Made by a program: the position numbers and the translations under genes. From contig MU394051.1 of assembly GCA_022578605.1 (NCBI GenBank), positions 124,001-188,000 on the forward strand: DNA of 64,000 nt, written 5' to 3'. The stretch comes from Camillea tinctor. Its lineage: Eukaryota > Ascomycota > Sordariomycetes > Xylariales > Xylariaceae. The notes below the pieces were generated by a model, which saw only the letters and a program-made list of their open reading frames with translations, was not told the DNA's origin and made no database searches. Below are positions 10,963 to 20,647 of this stretch, piece after piece (the first letter of the stretch is position 1; the number at the start of each line of letters is the position of its first letter).

Positions 10963-13771
10963 ATGGCACAAGAAAAGATGACCCTAGAAGATTGTATGTG
11001 CTATTACTAGAAGAAGAATTATTTATTCGTCTATCTCGATTGATTGTTTGATTGATTGATTAGTTGATTGATTCATCTATCCGTTCAAGCTAAGCACGGC
11101 GTACTGACCAGCACATTTCTCAGGGCTTGACGACCTCTGCGTCCGATTTATCATAAACCTTCCGCGAGCGGATCTTTCCTCAGTCGCACGTATATGCTTT
11201 CAAATCGAGGAAGCACAATGGTTTTACGAAGACTTCATCCGCCCGCTGGACCCAAACCTGCCGTCCATGTCCCTCCGTAGCTTTAGCTTGAAGATGTTCC
11301 AGCATTGCCCCCTCCTCGCATCTTTCTCGGCCGAGAGCCACATAAAAGCGTTCGAAGAGTTCATGCAGTACAAAACCCGCGTTCCCGTGAGAGGTGCTAT
11401 TATGCTGAACGAGGCCATGGACGCCGCCGTTCTCGTGAGAGGATACAAGAAGGGGGCAAGCTGGAGCTTCCCTCGTGGCAAAATCAACAAAGACGAAAAT
11501 GACCTAGACTGTGCCGTCCGTGAAGTTTATGAGGAGACGGGCTATGACCTACGGGAAGCTGGCCTGATCGAGAAGAACGCGCCTGTTCACCCCCTTGAGG
11601 TCACTATGCATGACCAGCAGGTGCGGCTCTATGTCTTTCGAGGCGTACCCGAGGAGACTGCTTTCGAGACGAGGACGAGGAAAGAAATTGGCGACATCAA
11701 ATGGTACAAGGTTTCGGATCTCCCTGCCTACCGTAAGAAGAAGGGTATAGGTCGGAATCAGGTAGCTGTCAATGTTTCTCAGGATAAGTTTTACATGGTA
11801 GCCCCATTCATGGTCCAGCTGCGGCAGTGGGTTTTGAAACAGAAGAAGTTGGATGCGCAGAATGCATCGGCGTTCAGCGGCCACAACCACCCTCCGGCAT
11901 TCTTCGACGAGAACGTACCAGATGACAACGTCTACCCTGAACCAGTGCCGCAACATCCATTTATGGACGCGCAGCCCGAAGCTCTCGCTAGTGCTACTAG
12001 AGAGCTGCAACGGCTGCTTCAGGTAAAGCCTCCAACCCAAGGCTTGCAGATGCCATCGCCTTCGAGGAATACCCAGGCAGGACAGTCCTTAATGGCACTC
12101 TTACAACCTAAGACAGCCAACCATGGCCATGCATCTGGGGTACATACACCTCTGGACCAAGAACCAACCACGGTTCCGCAACCTCCAACGCCTCATCATC
12201 ACCATCCTACACAACGCATGCCTTCGTCTGAATATGCTGCCGCACCACCCAACTTCCCTATCGAGCCAAATACGAGTTACAGTCACTCACAACCGAGCCA
12301 CCAGCAACATCGACCGCGTCCTCACGTAGACATTAGCGTGGATACAACCACCCCCCCAGCTTACCTCAATCCCCCACGAGCTTTACCTAACCAGCCACCG
12401 AATCAGCCTATCCCACTAATGCACCCTCAGCCGCTACCACCTCAGGTGCAGAAGAACATGCTATTGCGTGATATGGTTTCTTCACCGGCAGTTCAGGACT
12501 CGTCTGTTCGAGCAGCGCCCCGTAGCCCACCCCAGGGCAATTATGGAGGATCAGGTCCTCAGTATCAACAAGGTAGCGCACACAGTGCCCAACCTCAGCC
12601 GAAGTTTCCTCCCCAGCTAGCTGCACACCCTGCAAGTCTATTGAACGTTCTCAAGGGTAATAACCCACAGCAAGCTAGCACGAGCTACCAACCCGTACCA
12701 CAACCACCACATGGGGCTGTGGGTACCTCTACTGACCACCAGCACCACCACCAACAATACCAACGACCGTTCGCCACATCAAATGATAGTTATGCTAGCC
12801 AATATGGACCGTCAAGCATGCCAAGTGCGGCCGGTCTTATAACATCTAACAATCCACCACCAGCTTACGCTACCTCCAGCATACGTGCCCCTACGGACAA
12901 GCATCGTGCTGGACTCTTAGGAATGTTTAAAAAGGCGGAGTCAGGTGTATCACAGAACCAGATGGACGGTCAAGGCATAGGGGTACCTCTACACCAGCCA
13001 GGCACAAATCTCGGCTCCCCGCAAGTCGGTCAAGCCGAACAGGCAAGACAACAATGGGCAAAGCAGTCTCCGTCGACTGCTGAAGCTCTAAGTGCCGCCG
13101 CTCGAGACGGCGGCCGACCAATACAGATGAATCCCGAAACTAACCTGCCTTTTGGAGCACACTCAATTCTGTCGCGCCCTCAGGCTAGTCGGGGTTCAGT
13201 TCATAGCCCATCAGCATCGGTGAGAAGTTCGCATGAGCCAGCTCGGAATCTCGTAATGCGGTCCCGTCCTAGTCCGGCGTCTTCGCTCCATAAGATGTCG
13301 CCAAGCCAGAACCAGCCCAACTGGAAGGCACAACAGCAGCATACGGGACAGGCTTCCCCTCAAGTACAACAATCCCCGGCCAACTCTTACCTATACAATG
13401 CGGGCCAAGGCAATGCGCCGAACCCGCTATCGCTAGTATCGAACCCGCCGGTTGCTTCCGCACTACCGATCCCGGGGATGATGAAGCCGCGACAAGATCC
13501 AACTGCCGAGCAGAAGAGTGCTCTGCTATCGCTGTTTGGGAAGGCTAATGCCGAGTATGATCAAGGCAAAGGAAAAGAGACGATAGCATCAAGTGTATAC
13601 AGAAGCGAAGTAGCCTCAAGATCTCGGCTAGCATCGTTCGCTTCTAGTGGAGGTGAAGGCGTAGCCAGCGGTGCTACTGGTTCGAGGCGCGGTAGTGCAA
13701 CGTCTCTTTCACCAAGTCACCGGACATTCCTGTTGGAATTCCTGGAGAATGCTGGAAAGGCGAAGTGTTGA
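10963..13771 (+). CDS. DCP2: mRNA-decapping enzyme subunit 2 (Dcp2, Nudix hydrolase)
   Basis: Dcp2 hydrolyses the 5' cap of mRNA in the cytoplasm, committing it to 5'-3' decay. Exons are 10963-10993 and 11124-13771 (892 aa). The 130-bp intron has a GTATGT donor, CTGAC branch site and CAG acceptor, and splits the codon of Trp11. Residues 11-100 form the all-helical regulatory domain (WLDDLCVRFIINLP...). The Nudix core begins near residue 110, with catalytic box GKINKDENDLDCAVREVYEETGY-type spacing (G x5 E x7 REVYEETG) near residues 129-150, and Box B at about 175-200. The remaining 600 or more residues are Pro/Gln/His-rich and disordered. They contain several short leucine-rich motifs (LMALLQPK, SLLNVLKG, LLGMFKKAE, LLSLFGKAN, FLLEFLENAG) resembling the helical motifs that bind Edc3 in yeasts. 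The ATG at 10963 is chosen because the out-of-frame ATG at 10941 does not join the domain. Confidence 0.95.
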
Positions 13772-14559
13772 ACAAATAAAAAAGGGGGTCTGACATAATC
13801 AGTGATAATCTTGGGAGGTGGATTCAACACAGGGCAGTATTTGCTGACAGGGTCATCTATTAGCTACGACATACTACTATACCCAGTCGTTTCACTCTAC
13901 ATAAACAAAATAATTAGCATAGTTGGAGCTCGCTTCGTAGGCAATCATTATCTTTTTTTTTTCTCCCCTTTAAAAGGGAGGTGTACCTACAACATAGGTC
14001 TTCAATAACCTGTCTACCTGCTTAGTGGTGGTTTTGTTTGAATGAAATACCTATGTATTTTAAAACAGATTGAAAAACTAACGTGAAATAGATCTATCTA
14101 GCTTTACGTTTAATCGAAATTTACGTCGACTCGAGAGTATATGATATAGATTATATAAGGGTTGCTAGATAAATGCCTATATACCTAGGTATTCTTTGCA
14201 TATCTAGCACCAGCACAAGCATTGATAAGATGTCAGTGGGCAGGTGGGGTAGTGTTATTATTAGCTGCATAAATATAGGGCAACCAATAACATATTAAGA
14301 GTAAGTGGGTACGTTGCTTGTACCTCTACACTACAGCAACGGGGTGCCCCACCAACGAATACCTAAATGATGCAACAGCGAACAAACGCGTGCTCCGTGT
14401 TCTTCTCTACCTTTACATATACCTACCCATCTACACATACACACATATAACCTACACACTTACAAACCAAAACAATCCGCAACGAAAAAAAACTTCTACG
14501 CTTGCAACCACCATTCAATTCTCAAGCTGTAGCAATTATTATAACTCACTGCAAATACC
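13772..14559. other. intergenic region
   Basis: No gene seen. It holds the 3' end of DCP2 transcription and the leader of USE1. AT-rich with ACCTAGGT near 14181 and CATATA/ACACAT repeats at 14415-14450. Confidence 0.6.
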
Positions 14560-15771
14560 ATGGTGCGAGTCACACAAGGACCAGTAACACCTGGTCGAAG
14601 CAACTCGAATCCGGACTCGCTGACGGACCTTAACCGCCTGCTAACCCGACTACAACAAAGCATCCTCCGGGCTGATGCTGAGCGGGAGCGAAGACTACGG
14701 ACAAGCGAATACGAACGCAACAAAGCTCGCATAGTGCGTTTTTAGCCCATGTTCTAAATCTATATACAACATCGATATTCTTGCAGCTAACGTACTGACC
14801 TGTCCCCTTTCCCCCTTTAGAATCTGGAATATGCCCGTACGCTCCTCACGAAACTTGAGCAAGATGCCCTAGGAATCAAGATACACACACGCCGGCTCGA
14901 GACACAAACCGACCTAAACCGCAAGCGAGAGATCTTCGAGGAGGTAGCAGAGCGACTGCGCGAGCTCGAAGAAGTCAGCATCGATAGCGATGACGACAGT
15001 GAAGACGGAGAGGACCTGCTTGGCAACGTAGCCGTGATCGCGACACCTAGCCAGAGCTCGGATGACCGGACAGATCGGGGCAGAGGAGAAGAAGACGAAG
15101 ACGACGAGGACGAAGACATGAGCAGGAATTGGGATTACGGCGATGAGCCGGAAGAGGAGGAGATAGCCGACGAGTCGACCATCCAGCCCAGAACAAGAGA
15201 ATCTCTACAGCCGCCACTGCAACCACCGCGCGCACCCGCGCAACCCAACCCCACATCACAGACTTCTTCCTCCACCCCCGGAACAACCACATCGCAGACC
15301 CTGCGCCCCCGCGGCGCCGGCCCCACCACAACCACAACCCCAGCCCCAGCCCCAACCGCAAACACCAGCGGCACCGACGCCGCGCTGCGCACGCAGCTCT
15401 TCGGCGACAACAACAACCGCGCCCCCCACGACCCTCCCACGACGGCCACCGCGGAGGCCATCATGGACCGCCACCGGGAGGAGCAGGACGCGCTGACGGC
15501 GTCGATGGTCAGCATGGCGCGGGCGCTGAAGGAGTCGTCGCAGCGGTTCTCGTCGGCGCTGCGCGAGGACCAGGACGTGCTGTCGTCCGCGGGGCGCGGG
15601 CTGGAGCGCAACGAGCGCGGGCTCGAGGGCGTGGCGGGGCGGATGGGGAGTTTGCGGCGCTTGACCGAGGGGAAAGGCTGGTGGGGGAGGGTGATGCTGT
15701 ATGTGTGGATTGCGGGGCTGGCGGTGGCGAGCGTGTTGGTGGTTTTTGTGGGGCCGAAACTGAGGTTTTAA
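14560..15771 (+). CDS. USE1: ER SNARE of the Use1 family
   Basis: Use1 is a tail-anchored SNARE that acts with Sec20, Ufe1 and Sec22 in retrograde Golgi-to-ER traffic. Exons are 14560-14733 and 14821-15771 (374 aa; GTGCGT donor, CTGAC branch site, TTTAG acceptor). Residues about 15-110 are a charged helical region (LNRLLTRLQQSILRADAERE...). An acidic and Thr/Pro-rich disordered linker follows (about 115-265). The SNARE-like coiled coil (about 268-335, EEQDALTASMVSMARALKES, ending DQDVLSSAGRGLERN) leads to a single C-terminal membrane span (about 349-369) and a GPKLRF end like the MPKL end of animal Use1. The second half of exon 2 has a markedly higher G+C content than exon 1. Another SNARE subfamily (Sec20) is possible but the C-terminal pattern fits Use1 better. 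Confidence 0.82.
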
Positions 15772-16023
15772 GGGGGGAAGGGAAAGGGGGAGGAAAGGGG
15801 GAAGGTAAAGGGGGATAATGGTAGATGGGGTTCGGGAGGATGGAACGGGAGGGGATATGATATTTTATGATATTAACGACTTGCTTAACCTACTTAAGTT
15901 ACTTAATAGAGGGACAGGGGAAGATAAGGGGAGGGGGGAGGAAAAGAACTGGGTGATAATAATTAACCCGGTCTTTTTATGTATTGTAAAAAGGTTTTTT
16001 GTTTCCCTGTTAATATACTTGAT

Positions 16024-16065
<42 letters not shown>

Positions 16066-16878
16066 GGCAGAGCAAAATCAGATGACCCGGTGAAGTGAAG
16101 AAGTTGTAATATAAGTTTACCTAAGTCAAGTGTTGAATTTAGAAGAAATCTGCGCGGCATGCTCGAAGACTAACTAGGTATCTATCTGTCTGAATCTCTC
16201 TAGCTACCTAATCTACTATTATTCGTAAGTAAATAGGTCAGATTGGAGAAATGATATGATGAAAAATGAATTCAAACGCAGAGTTTTGGGCAGATCGAGT
16301 TGGAAATAAAATAAGAAAAAAATCATATCCCCGGACTACTCCCTCCTTTCCCCTTTAACATATTGTCTCCTCTAATCATGTAAGGGGGTGATATGAAGAG
16401 ATGGGCTGGTATAGTAATAACCCCCCCTCCTCTCCCCTTTTCCCTCGTAGATCGAAGGGGCGTACGTAGATTACTCGTCTGATATCCTCCCCCGTTTTCT
16501 ATTACCAGGGCAGGCAGAGCGGAATAGAAATTCAAGCAACGTCGTTGTGAAACCCGGCGTTTTCGACTGGAAGTGAGAGAAGAAAGGAACCGCTGAACGC
16601 AAAAGGCACGGGGCAAGCAAGGAAACGCAGAAGCACACTCACGATCAACCCCCCTCTTCTCCGCACCTCTCTTTTATGGCTCCTCCTCCTCCTCCTCCTT
16701 ATTCTTCTTCTCCCTATCCGACGCCCCCTGCGCGTTGAGATCGTTAGGGCAATGCGAAGGAGAAGGAGGAGGGGAGGCTAGCGCCTCGATAGCTCTGTTC
16801 ACGAGATTTTGACGATCCTCTGCTTCCTTACTCTTGTCATGCTCACCATTACGAGCAGCAGTTGAAAGGCGAGGCTTC
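15772..16878. other. convergent intergenic region (USE1 / BRCT-WGR)
   Basis: This lies between two convergent genes, so it should hold their 3' UTRs. Purine-rich GGGGAAAGG runs follow the USE1 stop. A CTA microsatellite (16025-16064) and a CTC/TCC run at 16681-16698 are present. The minus-strand open frame at 16674-16913 is out of frame with the BRCT-WGR last exon and is treated as 3' UTR, although an alternative acceptor could use it. Confidence 0.55.
16025..16064. repeat. (CTA)13 microsatellite
   Basis: About 13 uninterrupted copies of the trinucleotide CTA in the 3' flank of USE1. Simple-sequence length polymorphism would be expected. Confidence 0.95.
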
Positions 16879-18152
16879 TTAGCTGGTATAGGTAGGTTCC
16901 TCGTCATCATCACCAGGGGAGCAGCTTCTCCTGCGCTTGGCCACTGCCTGGGAAGGGGACACCGCGCGGCCGGCGATAAGACCTACGGGTTTGCCGCCGG
17001 TCTGTGAGATGGGGGGGAGCGGGCGTTAGCTAGTTTAGGCTCTGTTCTTTTCCATCTCTGCTTATTTGGCTGCAGAATAGAGAGAGAGATGGGAGAAAAG
17101 AACAGTGGGGAGGGGAGGGAGGGAGGAATCAAGGATAAACTCACAGGCGGCTGGTACTGGAAACGCGTGGGCTCCGTCCCCGCGCGACGCAGACGGTCGT
17201 CCCAGAGCAGTCCCGTGCGCTGACGGAAATATTTCTTGAATTCCTTGAACTCCGTCTCGAGCAGCCTGGGCGAGTCGGACGGTCGGTAGTAGTGCGGCTC
17301 GCCGCGGGGCCGCTTGAGGAACTTGGCTACGAAATGGTATAGGTGAGGCCACGCGTTGGATTCCCAGAGCTGTTATTTCCCCCGGGAGAGAAGGAATAAG
17401 AGGGGGTTGGTTAGTTGGTTTGGTAGATAGGTAAGTGAGCTCAGTAAAGGGAAGAGAGAAGAGGGTTTGACTTACAGTCAAGACATGCTTCTCGACATTC
17501 CCGGACTCCTCGTCCTTGCGCGTGAGCAGGATCTCGTATTCAAAGAACGTCTCGTCCCGGTAGACGTGATTATAATCTAGCAGCCACATTTATTAACTAC
17601 ACGCGCAAGCCAATCGGTCATCTTCCTCCTCCAAGCATCCACCACCCTTTTCCCCGCGCGACAAGCCCAGCGCAACCAGCACCCGCAAAAGAGGCCCCAA
17701 ACGCAAGCACACTCACTCGGATCCACGCCCTTAACCGCCAGCTCCTCACCCCTACGCCTCTTCTCGCTCCTCATCCTCTCCTCATCTTCTTTGCTTTTAC
17801 CGGAAACCTCGTAGTTCGCCTCCTTCAGGCGGCGGCGCTTACTGATCGAGTCCTCGAGCCAGTCGGGGTTCACGATGCACACGCCATCCTCGCCCTTCTG
17901 TCTGCCGCCTTTCTTCTTTTTGTTCTTCTGCAGGACTTCCACGACGCGGGGGGCGCGCTCGCGGACCTGCGCTTCCGTCGCGAGCAGGTGCGTCACGCCG
18001 GCGTCGAGGCGGTGCGAGAAGGTGCCGCCCCAGGCGGTGACCCAGCGCTCCACGGCGGCGACCGTCCAGCTGGAGTAGCTTTCGTGGATTTCCAGCGTCC
18101 CGGCGAGGGCGATGTCGCAGTTGCGGAAGATTTCCCGGGTTCGGGGGGCCAT
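16879..18152 (-). CDS. BRCT + WGR domain protein (no PARP catalytic domain)
   Basis: Exons on the minus strand: 18152-17717, 17576-17476, 17369-17145, 17001-16879 (294 aa). All donors are GTGAGT or GTAAGT and the joins keep frame. Residues about 8-115 are a BRCT domain (start IFRNCDIALAGTL, hallmark Trp in VNPDWLEDSI), with a Lys-rich insertion. Residues about 147-260 read as a WGR-like domain (FFEYEILLTRKDEESGNVEK, then LWESNAWPHLYHFVAKFL, RQRTGLLWDDRLRRAGT, FQYQPPTGGKPVG). BRCT domains bind phosphoproteins or DNA ends, and WGR domains occur in poly(ADP-ribose) polymerases next to the catalytic region. Here the protein ends after an Arg-rich basic patch (AKRRRSC) that may be a nuclear signal, with no catalytic domain. 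A nuclear DNA-damage role is inferred from domains only. Confidence 0.8.
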
Positions 18153-19225
18153 TTGTTGGGGGCTTGGGGGGGGGTTGTGTGTGTGTGTTTGGGTTCTTGA
18201 GAAGGGGGCTTTGGATGGAAGAAGAGATGATAGGTATTGGCAAGGGAAGGAAGTAGTCTGAGATATGTGAGGTAGGTATAATGAGAGATTGAAGATGTTG
18301 GATAGCCAAGGTGAGACTGATGATAGTAACGCTGCCTTCTAGGTGACTTCCTTTTACTTGTTCGTTCAGTAGATCAGATCGTACTCGTCCAGATCTGCGG
18401 CACCGCTTAGATCTCTCTAAAATGCAATGTGAGTATGTCTTGTATTTTGAGTAGATAGTTCTTCCTTGAAATTACAGTCAAGAAGAGATCGAGTCAAGTA
18501 TATAAGAGTCTAGATGTAGACCAAGGCTAGTATTGTAGGAGCATGTACGGCACAAATGTCACTCATCAGAGTATATTGGAGAAGGAATTATTGTAGGTGT
18601 TACTACCATGCCCTCGTGTTCTCAATATCCTTCTACGAACTTAGTGGTAACAGTGAGGTGAGTGTGAGATAGCAATGCCTGACTGCCTTTAGTATGTGAA
18701 AAGCAGGGAAGACTTATCGAGTTGATGTGGATTTCTTGATCTATTGTAAGACATATGAGAAAGAGCAGTCTGAAGGTGGTAAGGGAATGAGACAGAACCA
18801 TCCAGGTTGAGTCTTTGGGTGATGTTGCAAGCTCAGTTTAGGAATCGGGATGCTCACTTCCATGACCACCAGGAAGTTGCATATATGTTGTCGTTTCTTC
18901 TAGATGAACTATATACAACCCGGCCAATTTACTTCTGTTTCATACTCGGGCCCAATCTTATTATGAGCCTTCTCAAGTTGATCTTAGACAAATAGGTATT
19001 TTCAGCACTAGTCACAAAATGACTCAGGGACCAGAGGGTAAATAAACTTCTGAATGGGTATCAAGTATACCAAAGAAATATCTACAGATAATGCAAGTGA
19101 GCAAGTCATGTCCCATGCCCCAATCGCTAAAATGCAATGCCAAATCAGAAATCTAGTCGCCGTCCAAGGCCACCGTATATAATATCTTAAGATACTATTC
19201 GTCGTCTACTCTGCCACACCCTCCA
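18153..19225. other. intergenic region
   Basis: No gene seen. The first 300 bp are the likely promoter and leader of the BRCT-WGR gene, with a GT-rich run (18172-18192). The remainder is the 3' flank of the 19226-20647 gene. The open frame at 18807-18995 has no supporting features. Confidence 0.55.
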
Positions 19226-20647
19226 TCAGAAAAAGGTGCTCTTCTTTTTGAAGATCTTACCCCCTTCGTCACTCCTTCGTCTCCACCCACCCGGCTTAGG
19301 CTGGGGGTTCGGCTGAGGGTTGGGTTGCGGGTTGGGTTGGGGACCGCCGTAATGCTGTGGTGGAAGACCACCGGGGCCCGAAGTCGCGCCGAGGAACCAG
19401 GTGCCGAAACCACCCCCGTTTGGCCGTGGCTGCGGACCGGTACTGACAGGCCTCGGTGGGGGCGCAGGTGTTTGAACATGTAATGTTGGACGGCTCGGTC
19501 CGGGAGTGGCGGATGGCCGTGGAGGAAGATTTGGTCTTGGTCCAAAATCCTGTCCTTGCATGCCAAACTCTCTCCGTAGCCTCTCGGTCTCTCTTTCTAT
19601 ATCCGCCTCACGACGCCTGCGCTCCTTCTCCTCTTCTTCCAACATCTGCCTGATGCGCTTCTGCTCAGCACGATCGCGCTTTTCTCGTTCGCGCTCTTCC
19701 TGTTGCGCTAAGGCCCGCAAGCGCTTCGTTTCCGCCTCGAGATCATGCGGTGGCGTTGGCTGTTGGGCTACAGGTGAGCTAGCCTTCGCCGGAGGGGCAT
19801 TACCTATCGCGCTAGTCATAGTAAAAGCGTTAGGCTGTGGCGACGTTGAAGTCGGGGTTGGGCGCGAATTCTTGCGCTTGTTCGGCGGTGCACCGTTGAG
19901 GTTGAAAGAATCCCGGCTGGGGAAAAGGTATATTTCGCGGATCACTTCGGCACTGAGTAGGAGGACAAGCTCGAGCCCTTTACGGTCCTCTACTTCAACC
20001 CTTTGCAGATTAGGCTCGTAGATAGTAACACTTTGTTGCCTTGAATTCTTGCAAAGCGCAATAGTGATATCGGGATCCTTGCTCTTTCTACCCCCAACCG
20101 ACTTTCCAGTCATATAACACGTCATGTCCTTGGAGAATTTGCTGTCGCGCTTCCACCGGAACGTTATCTTGGGAGTCAGGCTGCTCGCGCCGGGGGCGCT
20201 CTGCTGGCGATCGAGGGTGGATGTAGAGGGCATACGGAAACTCTGCTGAGGAATCTCAAATTCCCACGACTCCTTCCCAGTCCATGTACTCTTCTCGCCT
20301 CGGATATAAACCTGTTGATCGGGATTGTACAGTTGGATTGTGAAGCCATCGGGTATGAGAGGGACCGGAGGTGGGGGCACTCCATTTTGCGCCCGGATCT
20401 CGGCAGCTGAAAGAGTGGGCTGAGTGAAGTCGGGCTCGATCAGGACTTCGGCCAGAATAACCCCCTGGGTAGCGGCATCTCCAATAGCTATGGCATATTT
20501 ATTCTTAGCCTGTGGGAGAGTCGGGTCTATCTTCTGGAGGGTATACTCGGGAGCAGGTTCGGACCCGTTTTGCGTGAAGTAGAGGAGAGTCGAGAGGGGG
20601 TTATCAGAGGATCTGAAATAGAACGTTGGTAGATTCTCGTCAAGCAT
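19226..20647 (-). CDS. conserved fungal coiled-coil protein of unknown function
   Basis: Single-exon gene of 473 codons. I do not recognise a named domain. Residues 1-245 look globular and beta-rich (start LPTFYFRSSDNPLSTLLYFT, later TIQLYNPDQQVYIRG and ITFRWKRDSKFSKDMTCYM). Residues about 300-365 are a highly charged single helix or coiled coil (RLRALAQQEEREREKRDRAE and following Arg/Glu-rich stretch). The end is Pro/Gly-rich with a repeated PNPQ unit (about 440-455) and a basic tail (KIFKKKSTFF). Length and low-complexity tail are typical of uncharacterised ascomycete proteins that appear in most genomes. No localisation signal is visible. The frame is continuous with no need for introns, so the gene itself is well supported. 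Confidence 0.8.
   Translation of the reverse strand: MLDENLPTFYFRSSDNPLSTLLYFTQNGSEPAPEYTLQKIDPTLPQAKNKYAIAIGDAATQGVILAEVLIEPDFTQPTLSAAEIRAQNGVPPPPVPLIPDGFTIQLYNPDQQVYIRGEKSTWTGKESWEFEIPQQSFRMPSTSTLDRQQSAPGASSLTPKITFRWKRDSKFSKDMTCYMTGKSVGGRKSKDPDITIALCKNSRQQSVTIYEPNLQRVEVEDRKGLELVLLLSAEVIREIYLFPSRDSFNLNGAPPNKRKNSRPTPTSTSPQPNAFTMTSAIGNAPPAKASSPVAQQPTPPHDLEAETKRLRALAQQEEREREKRDRAEQKRIRQMLEEEEKERRRREADIERETERLRREFGMQGQDFGPRPNLPPRPSATPGPSRPTLHVQTPAPPPRPVSTGPQPRPNGGGFGTWFLGATSGPGGLPPQHYGGPQPNPQPNPQPNPQPKPGGWRRRSDEGGKIFKKKSTFF

Noticed and set aside
15047..15611. Long antisense open frames over USE1
   Set aside because: They are a by-product of the very GC-rich coding strand; compositionally extreme, no domains.
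16674..16913. Minus-strand Lys/Glu-rich open frame as a separate gene
   Set aside because: It overlaps the last exon of the BRCT-WGR gene in another frame and has no ATG of its own at the start. The strongly patterned FQYQPP-TGGKPVG join supports the chosen frame. It is kept only as an alternative C-terminus.
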